A stretch of DNA of 64,000 bases, taken from contig NZ_JAABNR010000013.1 of NCBI RefSeq assembly GCF_009925085.1, forward strand, positions 1-64,000. The letters run 5' to 3'. The position numbers were made by a program, and so were the translations under genes. Below, in pieces: positions 17,101-25,782 of this stretch. How positions within the stretch are numbered: position 1 is the first letter of the stretch; the number at the start of each line of letters is the position of its first letter. This DNA is from Stagnihabitans tardus. GTDB lineage: Bacteria > Pseudomonadota > Alphaproteobacteria > Rhodobacterales > Rhodobacteraceae. The notes beneath the pieces are model-generated. The model saw nothing but the letters and a program-made list of their open reading frames with translations, had not been told where the DNA came from and ran no database searches.

Positions 17101-17940
17101 ATGACCCAAGCCCCCGCAGCCCCCTTGACGATTCCAAAGGAGGCGATCCGTGCCGCCGTCCAGGAGGCCGCGCGCAAGGCGATCCTGCCGCGCTTTCGCC
17201 AGCTGACCGCGGCCGAGGTCGCAACCAAGACCGGCCCGCAGGATATCGTGACGGCCGCCGACCTCGAAAGCGAGGCGCTGATCACCGAGGCCCTGGCCCG
17301 CGAATGGCCCGGCATGGCGCTTCTGGGCGAAGAGGGCGTGGCGCGGGATGCCTCTTTGCGCGAGAGGATGGGGCAGGAGACCTGCGTGATCCTCGATCCC
17401 GTTGACGGGACTTGGAATTTCGCGGCTGGCCTTGGGCTTTTCGCGGTGCTTCTGGCGGTGGTGCAAGAGGGCCGGGCGGTTTGGGGGATGAATTACGATC
17501 CCCTTCTCGGCGACTGGATCGAGGCCGATGCCGAGGGCGCCTTTTGGGTCACGGCTCAGGGGCGGCGGCGCCTGCAGACGGCGCCCGCAAAGGCGGCGTC
17601 CCAGCTGATCGGCTATGTGCCGCATGGGCTTTTCGCCGGGGCGCAACGGCGGGCCTCGCTCCTGGCGGGGGAGGGCTATGCGCGGGTGACCTCGCTGCGC
17701 TGTGCGGCGCATGAATACCGGATGCTGGTCTCGGGCCAGGTCGATTTCATGATCTCGGGCCCCGTGGCGCATCCTTGGGACCATGCGGCGGGGGTGCTGG
17801 CGGTGCAGGCTGCGGGCGGCGTGGCGCGCTTCCTGGACGGCTCCGACTATACGACCGCGCGGCGTGAGGGCGCGATCCTTGCGGCCAGCAGCCCCGAGGT
17901 CTGGGCGCAGGTGGCTAAGGACTTCGCCGCCCTGCGCTAG
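17101..17940 (+). CDS. Inositol monophosphatase family protein
   Basis: A 279-residue metal-dependent phosphatase. The metal-binding motifs are intact: EE at residues 77-78, DPVDGTWNF from D99 (D99 and D102), and C-terminal WDHAAG near residue 225. The family includes inositol monophosphatase, CysQ (3',5'-PAP phosphatase) and histidinol-phosphatase HisN; I cannot assign the substrate. The ATG at 17101 is the start of homology; the open frame upstream is antisense to the DUF6280 gene. Its last four bases overlap the end of the convergent amidotransferase-like gene. Confidence 0.9.
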   Translation: MTQAPAAPLTIPKEAIRAAVQEAARKAILPRFRQLTAAEVATKTGPQDIVTAADLESEALITEALAREWPGMALLGEEGVARDASLRERMGQETCVILDPVDGTWNFAAGLGLFAVLLAVVQEGRAVWGMNYDPLLGDWIEADAEGAFWVTAQGRRRLQTAPAKAASQLIGYVPHGLFAGAQRRASLLAGEGYARVTSLRCAAHEYRMLVSGQVDFMISGPVAHPWDHAAGVLAVQAAGGVARFLDGSDYTTARREGAILAASSPEVWAQVAKDFAALR

Positions 17941-18716
17941 GCGATGAGCCGCAGGGGCGCGCCCTGGGCCCAGGCCCGGGCCGCCTCGCCAAAGGCCTGG
18001 AACAGCGGGCGCGAGACCGGGTCATCGGCCGCGTTCCACTCCGGATGCCATTGCACGGCAAGCGTAAAGCCCTTGGCGTCGCGGACATGGATCGCCTCGG
18101 GCGTGCCATCCTCGGCCTGGCCCTCGATCACGATGCGGTTGCCGGGGCGCATGATGCCCTGGCCATGCAGCGTATTGGTCATCACCGAGGTCGCGCCGAA
18201 GAGCCGGTGGAAAATCCCGCCCTCGGTCAGCTGGACCACATGGCGCAGCGCGAATTGTTCGTGCAGCTGGCCATCGGGCGGCATGCGGTGGTTCATCCGC
18301 CCCGGAATCTCGCGGATTTCGGGGTGCAGGGTGCCGCCCATGGCGACGTTCAGCTCTTGAAAGCCCCGACAGATACCGAGGAAGGGCTGGCCGCGGTCGA
18401 CGCAGGCCCGGATCAGGGGGAGCGTGATGGCATCGCGGGCGCGGTCGAAGGCACCGTGGGCGGGGGTCTCTTCCTCGCCATATTCGGACGGGTGGACGTT
18501 GGGCCGCCCGCCGGTCAGAAGGAAGCCGTCGCAGGTCTCCAGGAGCTCCTCGACCGAGACGAAGGCGGGGTCGGAGGGGATGATCAGCGGCATGGCGCCC
18601 GAGACCTCTGCCACGGCGGCAGCGTTCATCGTGCCGCTCGAATGGATCGGGTAGCGGTCGTTGAACAGGCTGTAGTTGCCGATGATGCCGATGACGGGAC
18701 GTTTTTTGCGGTTCAT
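17937..18716 (-). CDS. Gamma-glutamyl-gamma-aminobutyrate hydrolase (PuuD-like) family protein
   Basis: A 259-residue class I glutamine amidotransferase-fold hydrolase. The nucleophile elbow GICRG places the catalytic Cys at 116, and QWHPEW near residue 220 supplies the catalytic histidine and glutamate. Stand-alone enzymes of this family cleave gamma-glutamyl compounds such as gamma-glutamyl-GABA in putrescine degradation. No other puu genes are near, so the substrate is uncertain. It is convergent with the phosphatase gene and divergent from the P1 peptidase gene. Confidence 0.88.
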   Translation of the reverse strand: MNRKKRPVIGIIGNYSLFNDRYPIHSSGTMNAAAVAEVSGAMPLIIPSDPAFVSVEELLETCDGFLLTGGRPNVHPSEYGEEETPAHGAFDRARDAITLPLIRACVDRGQPFLGICRGFQELNVAMGGTLHPEIREIPGRMNHRMPPDGQLHEQFALRHVVQLTEGGIFHRLFGATSVMTNTLHGQGIMRPGNRIVIEGQAEDGTPEAIHVRDAKGFTLAVQWHPEWNAADDPVSRPLFQAFGEAARAWAQGAPLRLIA

Positions 18717-18859
18717 GATGATTTCACGACGGTTTCAGCGAATCTAGGTCAGGAAGCCTGGAACGAAAAGCCTTGAAATTGCGCAAAGCGGCCCTGATGG
18801 CTTGATCATGGGCGCACAATGGCGCCAAATCGGGCGAAATCCCCGTGATGGAGCCCAAT

Positions 18860-19924
18860 ATGCCCAAACCCCGTGCGCGCGATCTTGGCCTGCCCTTCCC
18901 GGGCACGCCTGGGCCCTTCAACGCGATCACCGATGTGGCGGGGGTCGAGGTGGGTTTTTGCACCCTGACCGATCCGGCCAAGGCGATGCGGACCGGCGTG
19001 ACGGCGGTCTTGCCTCGGCGCGAGGTGGGGGCTCCGGGGCCGGTCTGGGCGGGGCAGTTCACGCTGAACGGGAACGGAGAGATGACGGGGACGCATTGGA
19101 TCAACGATGCGGGCTATTTCATCGGGCCGATCTGCATTTCGAACACCCATGCCATCGGCGCGGTGCATCATGGCGTGACGGAATGGATGATCGAGACCTA
19201 TGCCGACTGGTTCCAGACCGAGCATTCCTGGGCCATGCCCGTCGTGGCAGAGACCTATGACGGCATCCTCAACGACATCAACGCTTTGCATGTCGGGCCC
19301 GATCACGCCAAGGCGGCGATTGCAGCGGCGAAGGGGGGCTATGTCGAAGAGGGCTCCACCGGCGGCGGCAATGGGATGATCGCCTATGAGTGGAAGGCGG
19401 GGACGGGGACCTCGTCGCGCAAGATCACGCTGGGAGGGCAGGGGTTCACGGTGGGGGCCCTGGTGCAGGCCAACCATGGGCGGCGGCCCTGGTTCCAGGT
19501 GCTGGGCAAGCCTGTGGGCCAATTGATGCCCGAGGGGGCCTGGCGAGAGAAGGAGCAGGGCTCGATCATCGTGGTGATCGCCACCGATGCACCCCTGTCG
19601 CCCCTGACGCTGCGGCACCTGGCGCGGCGGGCAAGCATGGGGGTGGCGCGGGGGGGCACGCCTTCGGGCAATTCCTCGGGCGATATCTTCCTGGCCTTTT
19701 CGACGGCCAATGCCGGGCCCATGCCGCAAGCCGGCTGGCCTCTGATCAGCCGGACCGAGATCAACCAGGAGATCTGCGACCCGCTATACCTCGCCGCGAC
19801 CGAGGCGGTGGAGGAGGCCATCGTCAACGCCATCGTGGCGGGGGTCGATGTGGCGGCGGTCAAGCCCAAGGGGATGGTGGTCAAGGGCATCGACACCGCG
19901 CGGCTTGCGGCGCTGTTCAGCTGA
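18860..19924 (+). CDS. P1 family (DmpA-like) aminopeptidase
   Basis: A 354-residue Ntn-hydrolase-type peptidase of the DmpA/S58 family. The motif GNSSGD near residue 272 contains the serine that becomes the new N-terminal nucleophile after self-cleavage. GSTGGGNGMIAYEWKAGTGT and the N-terminal FNAITDVAGVEVG are also typical. Known relatives remove N-terminal D- or L-amino acids, or beta-alanine from beta-peptides. The ATG at 18860 has GGAG 8-11 bp upstream; the GTG and ATG at 18845 and 18848 would put that site inside the gene. No signal peptide, so cytoplasmic. Confidence 0.88.
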   Translation: MPKPRARDLGLPFPGTPGPFNAITDVAGVEVGFCTLTDPAKAMRTGVTAVLPRREVGAPGPVWAGQFTLNGNGEMTGTHWINDAGYFIGPICISNTHAIGAVHHGVTEWMIETYADWFQTEHSWAMPVVAETYDGILNDINALHVGPDHAKAAIAAAKGGYVEEGSTGGGNGMIAYEWKAGTGTSSRKITLGGQGFTVGALVQANHGRRPWFQVLGKPVGQLMPEGAWREKEQGSIIVVIATDAPLSPLTLRHLARRASMGVARGGTPSGNSSGDIFLAFSTANAGPMPQAGWPLISRTEINQEICDPLYLAATEAVEEAIVNAIVAGVDVAAVKPKGMVVKGIDTARLAALFS

Positions 19925-19940
19925 GCTCTTTGCAGGCTCT

Positions 19941-20023
19941 GCCGTCCCGGGCTTGAGCCCCTGGACCTCGACCCCAGGGGCGTGACCTTGCCGTCGAGGC
20001 CCCGGGGCTCAAGCCCGGGGCGG
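19941..20023. repeat. Inverted repeat with CCCGGGCTTGAGCCCC / GGGGCTCAAGCCCGGG arms
   Basis: Arms at about 19941-19961 and 20004-20023 pair across a spacer that itself contains CCCCTGG and CCAGGGG. It lies between the convergent peptidase and aminotransferase genes and belongs to the same family as the repeat at 3501-3564. Confidence 0.8.
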
Positions 20024-20047
20024 CGGGGAGTGGGGGATGCGGCAGCG

Positions 20048-21223
20048 TCAGATCACCTTGGCGGCAGCCTCCAGCGCGCCTTGGCCATGCGGGATGCCAA
20101 GCGCCTGCAAGCCCGCCTCGATCACCGCCAAGGCTCCCAGCGTCATATGTCCATTCACATGGCCCATATGGGCGATGCGCAGCCAGCCCGAGGCCTTGGG
20201 GTCTGCCTCGGTCCCCATGCCAAGCCCCACGCCCAGCGTCAGGCCATGGGCCGTCACCCAATCGCGCAAGGCGGCCGCATGGGGGGCGCCGAACTGCACC
20301 GAGGTGACCGAACGGCCCCGCGCCTCAGGATCGGCGACGTTCAGGCGGATCTCGGGATTGCCCCTTCCCCAGGCCTCGACCGCGGCCCAGACGGCCTGGG
20401 CCAGCCGCTCATGCCGGGCCCAGAGCGCGGGCAGGCCCTCTTCGCGCAGGATCATGGTCAGGCTCTCCCGCAAGCCGTAAAGGTGATGGGTCGGCGCGGT
20501 GCCGAACCAGTATTGCCAGAACTCGGCCGGATCGGCGCGGCGGGTCCAGTCCCAATAGGGCGTGCGCAGCCGCGCGCCCTCTCCTGCCGCCCTGGCCTTG
20601 TCGGAGAACCAGACAAAGCCCATGCCGGGCGGCGTCATCAGCCCCTTTTGACTGGCGCCGAGCAGGACATCGACGCCCCAATCATCCATCCGCACCTCGT
20701 CGCAGCCGAGAGAGGCCACGCAGTCCAGCGCCAGGAGCGCATCGGAGCCCGCCGCATCCATGGCCGCCCGGATCGCCGCCACATCGCTGCGGACCGAGGT
20801 CGCGGTATCGACATGGGTCACCAGCACGGCCCGGGTCGCGGGGGCCGCGCGCAGGGCCTTGGTCACCGCCTCTGGGTCGGCGGGGCTCCGCAGGCCGAAG
20901 TCGATGACCTGCGGGTCAAGCCCCAGGCCCCGCAGCACATTGGCCCAGCCATGGCCGAAGGTGCCGCAGGCCAGAAGCAGCACGGGATCCCCCGGCGAGA
21001 AGAGGTTGGTCGCCATGGCCTCCCAGGTGCCGTGGCCATTGCAGAGATACATGGCCAGGTTGCCCCTGGTCCCGGCCAGGGTCTTGAGATCAGTGGCGAT
21101 CCCGGCCGCCATGGCCTCGATCTCGGGCGCATAGATATCCGGCGCGGCGCGGTGCATGGCGGCCAGCACGCGGTCGGGCAGTACAGAGGGGCCGGGGATG
21201 GCGGTGTAATGGCGTCCGGTCAT
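20048..21223 (-). CDS. Class V PLP-dependent aminotransferase (alanine/serine-glyoxylate type)
   Basis: A 391-residue fold-type I aminotransferase. The PLP lysine lies in GASQKGLM, about residue 193, with the cofactor-binding aspartate in LALDCVAS shortly before. The N-terminal HYTAIPGPSVLPDRVL is the hallmark of the alanine- or serine-glyoxylate aminotransferase subgroup. Substrate preference cannot be told from sequence. The start at 21223 has AGGAAG upstream; the longer open frame is intergenic. It is divergent from the tyrosine phosphatase gene. Confidence 0.9.
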   Translation of the reverse strand: MTGRHYTAIPGPSVLPDRVLAAMHRAAPDIYAPEIEAMAAGIATDLKTLAGTRGNLAMYLCNGHGTWEAMATNLFSPGDPVLLLACGTFGHGWANVLRGLGLDPQVIDFGLRSPADPEAVTKALRAAPATRAVLVTHVDTATSVRSDVAAIRAAMDAAGSDALLALDCVASLGCDEVRMDDWGVDVLLGASQKGLMTPPGMGFVWFSDKARAAGEGARLRTPYWDWTRRADPAEFWQYWFGTAPTHHLYGLRESLTMILREEGLPALWARHERLAQAVWAAVEAWGRGNPEIRLNVADPEARGRSVTSVQFGAPHAAALRDWVTAHGLTLGVGLGMGTEADPKASGWLRIAHMGHVNGHMTLGALAVIEAGLQALGIPHGQGALEAAAKVI

Positions 21224-21344
21224 GGGGCTTCCTGCGCAACGGGGGATGGGCCAAGGGGTAGGGTCTGGCGCGGGCAAGGTCAACTGAGGTTGCGAGCCGG
21301 CGCAGAAGTGCCTAAGTCGGGGTCTGACCAAGGAAAGGGCTGCA

Positions 21345-22031
21345 ATGGGACTGCGCGAGAGGTTTCTGGACTGGCAAAGGCAGCTGACGGCGGCCTATGG
21401 CAGCGACATCTCGACGCCAGCGGCGCGGCGGGCGGCCTGGTGGCATTTCCAGCTGATGGACCATGCCTTCCTGCGGGTTCTCTGGAGCAATCTGCACCAG
21501 ATCGCGCCGGGGGTCTGGCGGTCGAACCAGCCCTCGCCGGGGCGGCTGGCGACCTGGGCGCGGCGGCTGGGATTGAAGACGGTGATCAATCTGCGCGGGC
21601 GGCCGCAGGAGGGGTTCTTCCTCTTCGAGCAAGAGGCGACCGAGCGGCTGGGTCTGACGCGGATCGACCTGAGTTTTTCGGCACGCCGCGCGCCCCATGG
21701 CTGGCAACTGGTCGAGCTGGTCGATCTCTTGACGGGGCTGCAGAAGCCTGTCCTGATCCATTGCAAGAGCGGGGCGGACCGGACGGGGCTTGCGGCGGCG
21801 ATCTATCTCCTGGCGGTCGAAGGCAAGAGCCTTCAGGAGGCCATGGGGCAATTGTCGCTGCGCTATCTGCATCTGCGGCGGTCCAAGACCGGGATCATGG
21901 ACGAGATCCTTCTGTGCTATGGCGAGGAGGCGCGGGGGCGCAGTTTCCGGCAATGGGCGGAAGAGGATTACGACCGGCTGCGGATCACCGAAAGTTTCAA
22001 GCGGCGGCTCGGTGGAGCGCCGCGGTTCTGA
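21345..22031 (+). CDS. Dual-specificity/tyrosine phosphatase family protein
   Basis: A 228-residue cytoplasmic protein with the CX5R phosphatase loop HCKSGADRTG (C140, R146) and, before it, the conserved NLRGRP strand. The N-terminal 45 residues are helical and Trp-rich (AWWHFQLMDHAFLRVLW). The likely activity is dephosphorylation of phosphotyrosine or a small phosphate ester. The YgfZ-like gene follows after nine bases, so the two are probably cotranscribed. A modest AAAGGG precedes the ATG. Confidence 0.88.
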   Translation: MGLRERFLDWQRQLTAAYGSDISTPAARRAAWWHFQLMDHAFLRVLWSNLHQIAPGVWRSNQPSPGRLATWARRLGLKTVINLRGRPQEGFFLFEQEATERLGLTRIDLSFSARRAPHGWQLVELVDLLTGLQKPVLIHCKSGADRTGLAAAIYLLAVEGKSLQEAMGQLSLRYLHLRRSKTGIMDEILLCYGEEARGRSFRQWAEEDYDRLRITESFKRRLGGAPRF

Positions 22032-22040
22032 GAGGGCAAG

Positions 22041-22778
22041 ATGGAACGGCGCATCGTGGGGCTGGAGGGGGCGGATGTCCTGCCCTTCCTGCAGGGTCTG
22101 GTGACGAATGACGTGCTGCCCCTGGCCAAGGGGAAGGGTCTGGTCTGGGCGGGGCTTCTGACGCCCCAGGGCAAGTACCTGGCGGATTTCTTCGTGGGAA
22201 ACGACGGGGGGGGGCTCTTCCTCGACCTGCCCGAGCCCATGGCCGATGGGGTTTTGCGGCGGCTGACGATGTATCGGCTGCGGGCGGATGTGCGCTTTGT
22301 GGCCCGCGAGACGGGCGTGGTGCGGGGCCTTGGGGCGGCGCCCGAAGGCGCGCTGGCCGATCCGCGCCATGAAGCCCTGGGCTGGCGGCTTTACGGCGCG
22401 GGGGCAGAGGCCCAGGTCGATTGGGACGCGATAAGGGTCGAGGCAATGGTGCCCGAAAGCGGCATCGAACTGGTGCCGGAGGAAAGCTATCCGCTGGAAC
22501 TGGGCTTCGAGCGCCTGCGCGGCGTCGATTTCCGCAAGGGCTGCTATGTGGGCCAGGAGGTCACCGCGCGGATGAAGCACAAGACCGAGCTGCGCAAGGG
22601 CCTGGTGCGGGTGGCGCTGGAGGCGCCTGTTCCCGTGGGGACGCCGGTCACCGCTGCGGGCAAGGAGGCGGGGGCGGTCTATACGCAATCGGGCGGGCGG
22701 GGCCTCGCTTGGCTGCGCTTTGACCGCACCGAGGGCGCGATGGAGGCTGCGGGGGGCGCTGTCCGGCTCGCGCCCTGA
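22041..22778 (+). CDS. YgfZ/GcvT-type folate-binding protein (iron-sulfur assembly factor)
   Basis: A 245-residue homologue of YgfZ (IBA57 in mitochondria), which uses tetrahydrofolate to support maturation or repair of certain 4Fe-4S enzymes. The diagnostic KGCYVGQE is present at about residues 173-180, after the FERLRGVDF segment. The early GADVLPFLQGLVTNDV stretch matches the N-terminal GcvT-like domain. It lies nine bases after the phosphatase gene. The first base of its TGA stop codon lies next to a TTTTTCTGCGAAAAA hairpin, and the other two bases form part of its stem. Confidence 0.92.
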   Translation: MERRIVGLEGADVLPFLQGLVTNDVLPLAKGKGLVWAGLLTPQGKYLADFFVGNDGGGLFLDLPEPMADGVLRRLTMYRLRADVRFVARETGVVRGLGAAPEGALADPRHEALGWRLYGAGAEAQVDWDAIRVEAMVPESGIELVPEESYPLELGFERLRGVDFRKGCYVGQEVTARMKHKTELRKGLVRVALEAPVPVGTPVTAAGKEAGAVYTQSGGRGLAWLRFDRTEGAMEAAGGAVRLAP

Positions 22779-22835
22779 TTTTTCTGCGAAAAATCGGGGC
22801 TCGCCGGAGGGGGGCGATTTTTCTGCGAAAAATCG
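22777..22835. repeat. Two TTTTTC-TGC-GAAAAA hairpins
   Basis: GATTTTTC-TGC-GAAAAATC at 22777-22795 overlaps the last two bases of the preceding stop codon, and CGATTTTTC-TGC-GAAAAATCG lies at 22815-22835. The 15-base core is repeated exactly at 63548-63562. They sit between convergent genes, where both strands would show a T-run, so bidirectional termination is plausible. Confidence 0.85.
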
Positions 22836-22850
22836 GCAGCTGAGCGGGGC

Positions 22851-23522
22851 TCAGCTGCGGGACAGGATCTCGTCCAGCAGGCGATTGGCCTCGGTGGCGG
22901 GGGCGACCAGCTTGCTGCGGTCCTCGCCGGGGAAGAAGCGGGCGCGGGTGGCCGTGGGCATCGGGCGCGGCGATGCGATGACCACGCGCGGACCGATCTT
23001 GACCGTTTCGGCCTGCCAGGAGCCGGCCAGCGCGATTTGCGCCGCCTTGGAGGCACCATAGGCGCCGAAGAACTTCTGCCCCGCGCGCGGGTCGTCGAAG
23101 AAGACTGCCGTGCCCTGACCGATCTTCAACAGCGGCTCGACCATCGGGATCAGTTGCCCCGTGGCGCGGATATTGGTGGCCAGCGCCTTCTCCCAGTCCT
23201 TCTGCGCCAGGGAGCCCGCCGGGGTCAGGGGGGTGGCATGGATCGCGGCATGGGCCCAGAGCTGGAGACCGCCCCAGCGCTGATGGATGGAGAGGCAAAG
23301 GTGGCGCATGGCGTCGTCACTGGTGATGTCCATCGGCGCCAGGGTCAGGGCACCCGCGCCGGGCAGTCCATGGGCCTTGACGCGGTCATCGAGTTCCTCG
23401 AGCCCGCCCACGGTGCGCGCCACCGCCACGACATGCCAGCCGCGCAGCGCCAGCGTCTCGGCGAGCGCCGCGCCCAGACCCCGCGAGGCGCCGGTGACGA
23501 GGGCGAGTTTGGTCTGGGTCAT
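22851..23522 (-). CDS. Short-chain dehydrogenase/reductase family protein with altered active site
   Basis: A 223-residue Rossmann protein. The NAD(P)-binding TGASRGLG (about residues 10-17) and the active-site YxxxK (YGASK) are intact, but the catalytic serine expected 13 residues before the Tyr is missing: that strand reads AVFFDDPRAGQKFFGAYG. It may be a weak oxidoreductase or a non-catalytic nucleotide binder. Of two adjacent ATGs I chose the second (23522), six bases after GGAG. It is convergent with the YgfZ-like gene. Confidence 0.85.
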   Translation of the reverse strand: MTQTKLALVTGASRGLGAALAETLALRGWHVVAVARTVGGLEELDDRVKAHGLPGAGALTLAPMDITSDDAMRHLCLSIHQRWGGLQLWAHAAIHATPLTPAGSLAQKDWEKALATNIRATGQLIPMVEPLLKIGQGTAVFFDDPRAGQKFFGAYGASKAAQIALAGSWQAETVKIGPRVVIASPRPMPTATRARFFPGEDRSKLVAPATEANRLLDEILSRS

Positions 23523-23657
23523 CATGCGCTCCGTCTGACGGCAGGCCCCGGGGGATCGCACCCCCGGATCCAAGTGGGATCTTTGGGAAAAGGTGAGAGG
23601 GAATTAGGCCGGGGGCGCGGAAAGCGCAAGGGCGGGTGGAGGGCCCCACAGCGGGAA

Positions 23658-23747
23658 GCGGGGGACTGCCGTCCCCCGCACCCCCTGCCTCGGGGGCTTT
23701 CACAGCCCCCGAGACCCCCGTGGGATATTTGGGCCAATGTGAAAGGG
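23658..23747 (+). repeat. 3' element: two hairpins plus ATATTTGGGCCAA box
   Basis: The hairpin GCGGGGGAC / GTCCCCCGC (23658-23679) is followed by CTCGGGGGCT-TTCAC-AGCCCCCGAG (23689-23713), then ACCCCCGTGGGATATTTGGG and CCAATGTGAAAGGG to 23747. The TTCAC loop matches the copy at 11406. Here the element lies between two minus-strand genes but points the other way. Confidence 0.8.
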
Positions 23748-23751
23748 GGGG

Positions 23752-24114
23752 CTACTTGCCGGTCTGGGCGATCTCGGCCAGGCGGGCCTCGACCAGGGCC
23801 AGGACGAGGGGCTCGGGCAGGGGATGGGATGGGGTGAAAGAGATGGCTCCGGGCGTGGTCTTGAAGGCGGCGGTCAGGTCTGGGAACTGGGGGATGACGG
23901 TGCCGGAATGGGGGTAGTAGCCGCAATTCCGCGCGAAGGCGGCATAGCCTGCGACCATGCGGCCCTTGGGGCCGGGCTGGCGGAAGCCGGGCATCTTGTA
24001 GGAGATCACCTCCAGGTGGTCGGGCAGCCGCGCCTTCAGGATGGCGCGCAGGCGGGTCAGAGCCTGGGTCTGATCCTCGGGCAGGGCGGAGATATAGGCA
24101 TCGACGTCGGACAC
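23752..24114 (-). CDS. DUF1801/YdhG-like protein
   Basis: A 120-residue cytoplasmic protein of the DUF1801 fold (frataxin-like alpha/beta), with the family pattern of an N-terminal helix (DAYISALPEDQTQALTRLRA), then EVISYKMPGF and a C-terminal ISFTPSHPLPEPLV. One Bacillus relative is described as an iron chaperone; the role here is unknown. I chose the GTG at 24114 because AGGGAGA lies just upstream; a TTG seven codons earlier is less likely. Confidence 0.85.
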   Translation of the reverse strand: MSDVDAYISALPEDQTQALTRLRAILKARLPDHLEVISYKMPGFRQPGPKGRMVAGYAAFARNCGYYPHSGTVIPQFPDLTAAFKTTPGAISFTPSHPLPEPLVLALVEARLAEIAQTGK

Positions 24115-24250
24115 GGGGCTCTCCCTTTGCGCCAAGGATCGGCGCCAAGGGGGGGCGGGTCAAGCCGGGATGAGGGCGCCCTTGGGCCGATCAGGGCGGG
24201 CCCCTGGAGCCTGGCGAAGCTGCGCCCGCGCAGGCGGGCGCCTCCTTGGC

Positions 24251-25717
24251 CTACTCGGCCGCCTTCATCTCGAAACCCTCTTCGACCTTGTCCGAGGGCA
24301 CTATCGGGTAATCGCCCGAGAAACAGGCGTCGCAGAACTTGGGCGCCTTGGGGTCGCGGCCACCCGCCTCCCCGGCGGCGCGGTAAAGCCCATCCAGCGA
24401 GATGAACTTCAGCGAGTTGACCCCGATCCAGTCGCGCATCTCGTCCTCGGACATGGTGGCGGCGAGGAGTTTCGAGCGTTCGGGCGTGTCGACGCCGTAG
24501 AAGCAGGGCCAGGCCGTGGGGGGCGAGGCGATGCGGAAGTGGACCTCTGCCGCGCCGGCATCGAGGATCATGTCCTTGATCTTGCGGGACGTCGTGCCGC
24601 GCACGACCGAATCGTCCACCAGGATAACCCTTTTGCCCTTGATCAGCGCGCGGTTGACGTTGAGCTTCAGCCGCACCCCCATGTTGCGGATCGACTCGGT
24701 CGGTTCGATGAAGGTCCGGCCCATGTATTGGTTGCGGATGATGCCCATGCCGAAGGGGATGCCGCTTTCATGCGCATAGCCGATGGCCGCAGGCGTGCCC
24801 GAATCGGGGACCGGGCAGACGAGATCGGCCTCGACCGGCGCCTCGCGCGCCAGCTCCACGCCGATCTGGCGGCGGGTCTCATAGACCGAACGTCCGCCGA
24901 TGATCGAATCGGGGCGCGAGAAATAGACCTGCTCGAAGATGCAGAACCGGCTGGCAGGCGCGCCGAAGGGCCGGGTCGAGGTGATCTTGCCATCCTCGAT
25001 CACCACCATCTCGCCCGGCTCGATTTCGCGGACGAATTCGGCGCCGACGATATCCAGCGCGCAGGTCTCCGACGACAGCGCCCAGGCCTGGTCGCCCAGA
25101 CGGCCCAGCACCAGGGGCCGCACGCCCAGGGGGTCGCGCACGCCGATGAGCTTGGTGCGGGTCATGGCGACGACCGAGAAGGCGCCTTCGACGCGGCGCA
25201 GCGCGTCTTTCATGCGTTCGGGAATCGTCTTCTGGATCGAGCGCGCCATCAGGTGGATGATGCATTCCGAATCCGAAGAGGACTGGAAGATCGAGCCGCG
25301 CTCGATCAGCTCGCGCCGCAGCGCCGCCGCATTGGTCAGGTTGCCGTTATGCGCAATCGCCGCCCCGCCCATCGAGAACTCGCCGAAGAAGGGCTGGACG
25401 TCGCGGATCGCGGTGGCGCCCTTGGAGCCTGCGGTCGAATAGCGCACATGGCCGATGGCCAAGGGCCCCGGCAGGGTCGACATCACATCGGCCTTGGTGA
25501 AATTGTCGCGGACATAGCCGAAGCGGCGGGCCGAGTTGAAACCGCTGTTCGGATCATGGGAGACGATCCCGCCCGCCTCTTGCCCCCGATGTTGCAGCGC
25601 GTGAAGCCCCAGGGCCACGAAGTTGGCGGCATCGCCAACCCCGATCACGCCGAAAATCCCGCACTCTTCCTTCAGCTTGTCATCATCGAACGGATGGGCG
25701 AGGGGGGGGCGCTTCAT
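24251..25717 (-). CDS. purF: Amidophosphoribosyltransferase
   Basis: A 488-residue enzyme that commits PRPP to purine synthesis by transferring glutamine nitrogen to it. The propeptide ends before C19 (KEECGIFGVIG), which becomes the N-terminal nucleophile of the glutaminase domain. The phosphoribosyltransferase domain carries the PRPP loop VILVDDSVVRGTTS near residue 370. It is the last gene of a same-strand run radA-cvpA-purF, and the cvpA-purF pairing is common in bacteria. No PUR-box-like operator was identified. Confidence 0.97.
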   Translation of the reverse strand: MKRPPLAHPFDDDKLKEECGIFGVIGVGDAANFVALGLHALQHRGQEAGGIVSHDPNSGFNSARRFGYVRDNFTKADVMSTLPGPLAIGHVRYSTAGSKGATAIRDVQPFFGEFSMGGAAIAHNGNLTNAAALRRELIERGSIFQSSSDSECIIHLMARSIQKTIPERMKDALRRVEGAFSVVAMTRTKLIGVRDPLGVRPLVLGRLGDQAWALSSETCALDIVGAEFVREIEPGEMVVIEDGKITSTRPFGAPASRFCIFEQVYFSRPDSIIGGRSVYETRRQIGVELAREAPVEADLVCPVPDSGTPAAIGYAHESGIPFGMGIIRNQYMGRTFIEPTESIRNMGVRLKLNVNRALIKGKRVILVDDSVVRGTTSRKIKDMILDAGAAEVHFRIASPPTAWPCFYGVDTPERSKLLAATMSEDEMRDWIGVNSLKFISLDGLYRAAGEAGGRDPKAPKFCDACFSGDYPIVPSDKVEEGFEMKAAE

Positions 25718-25782
25718 GGGACCTCCAAGGCTGACTTGGGGTTCCTTTAGGCTTTTGCGGGGGCAGTGTCACCCCCGAAACG

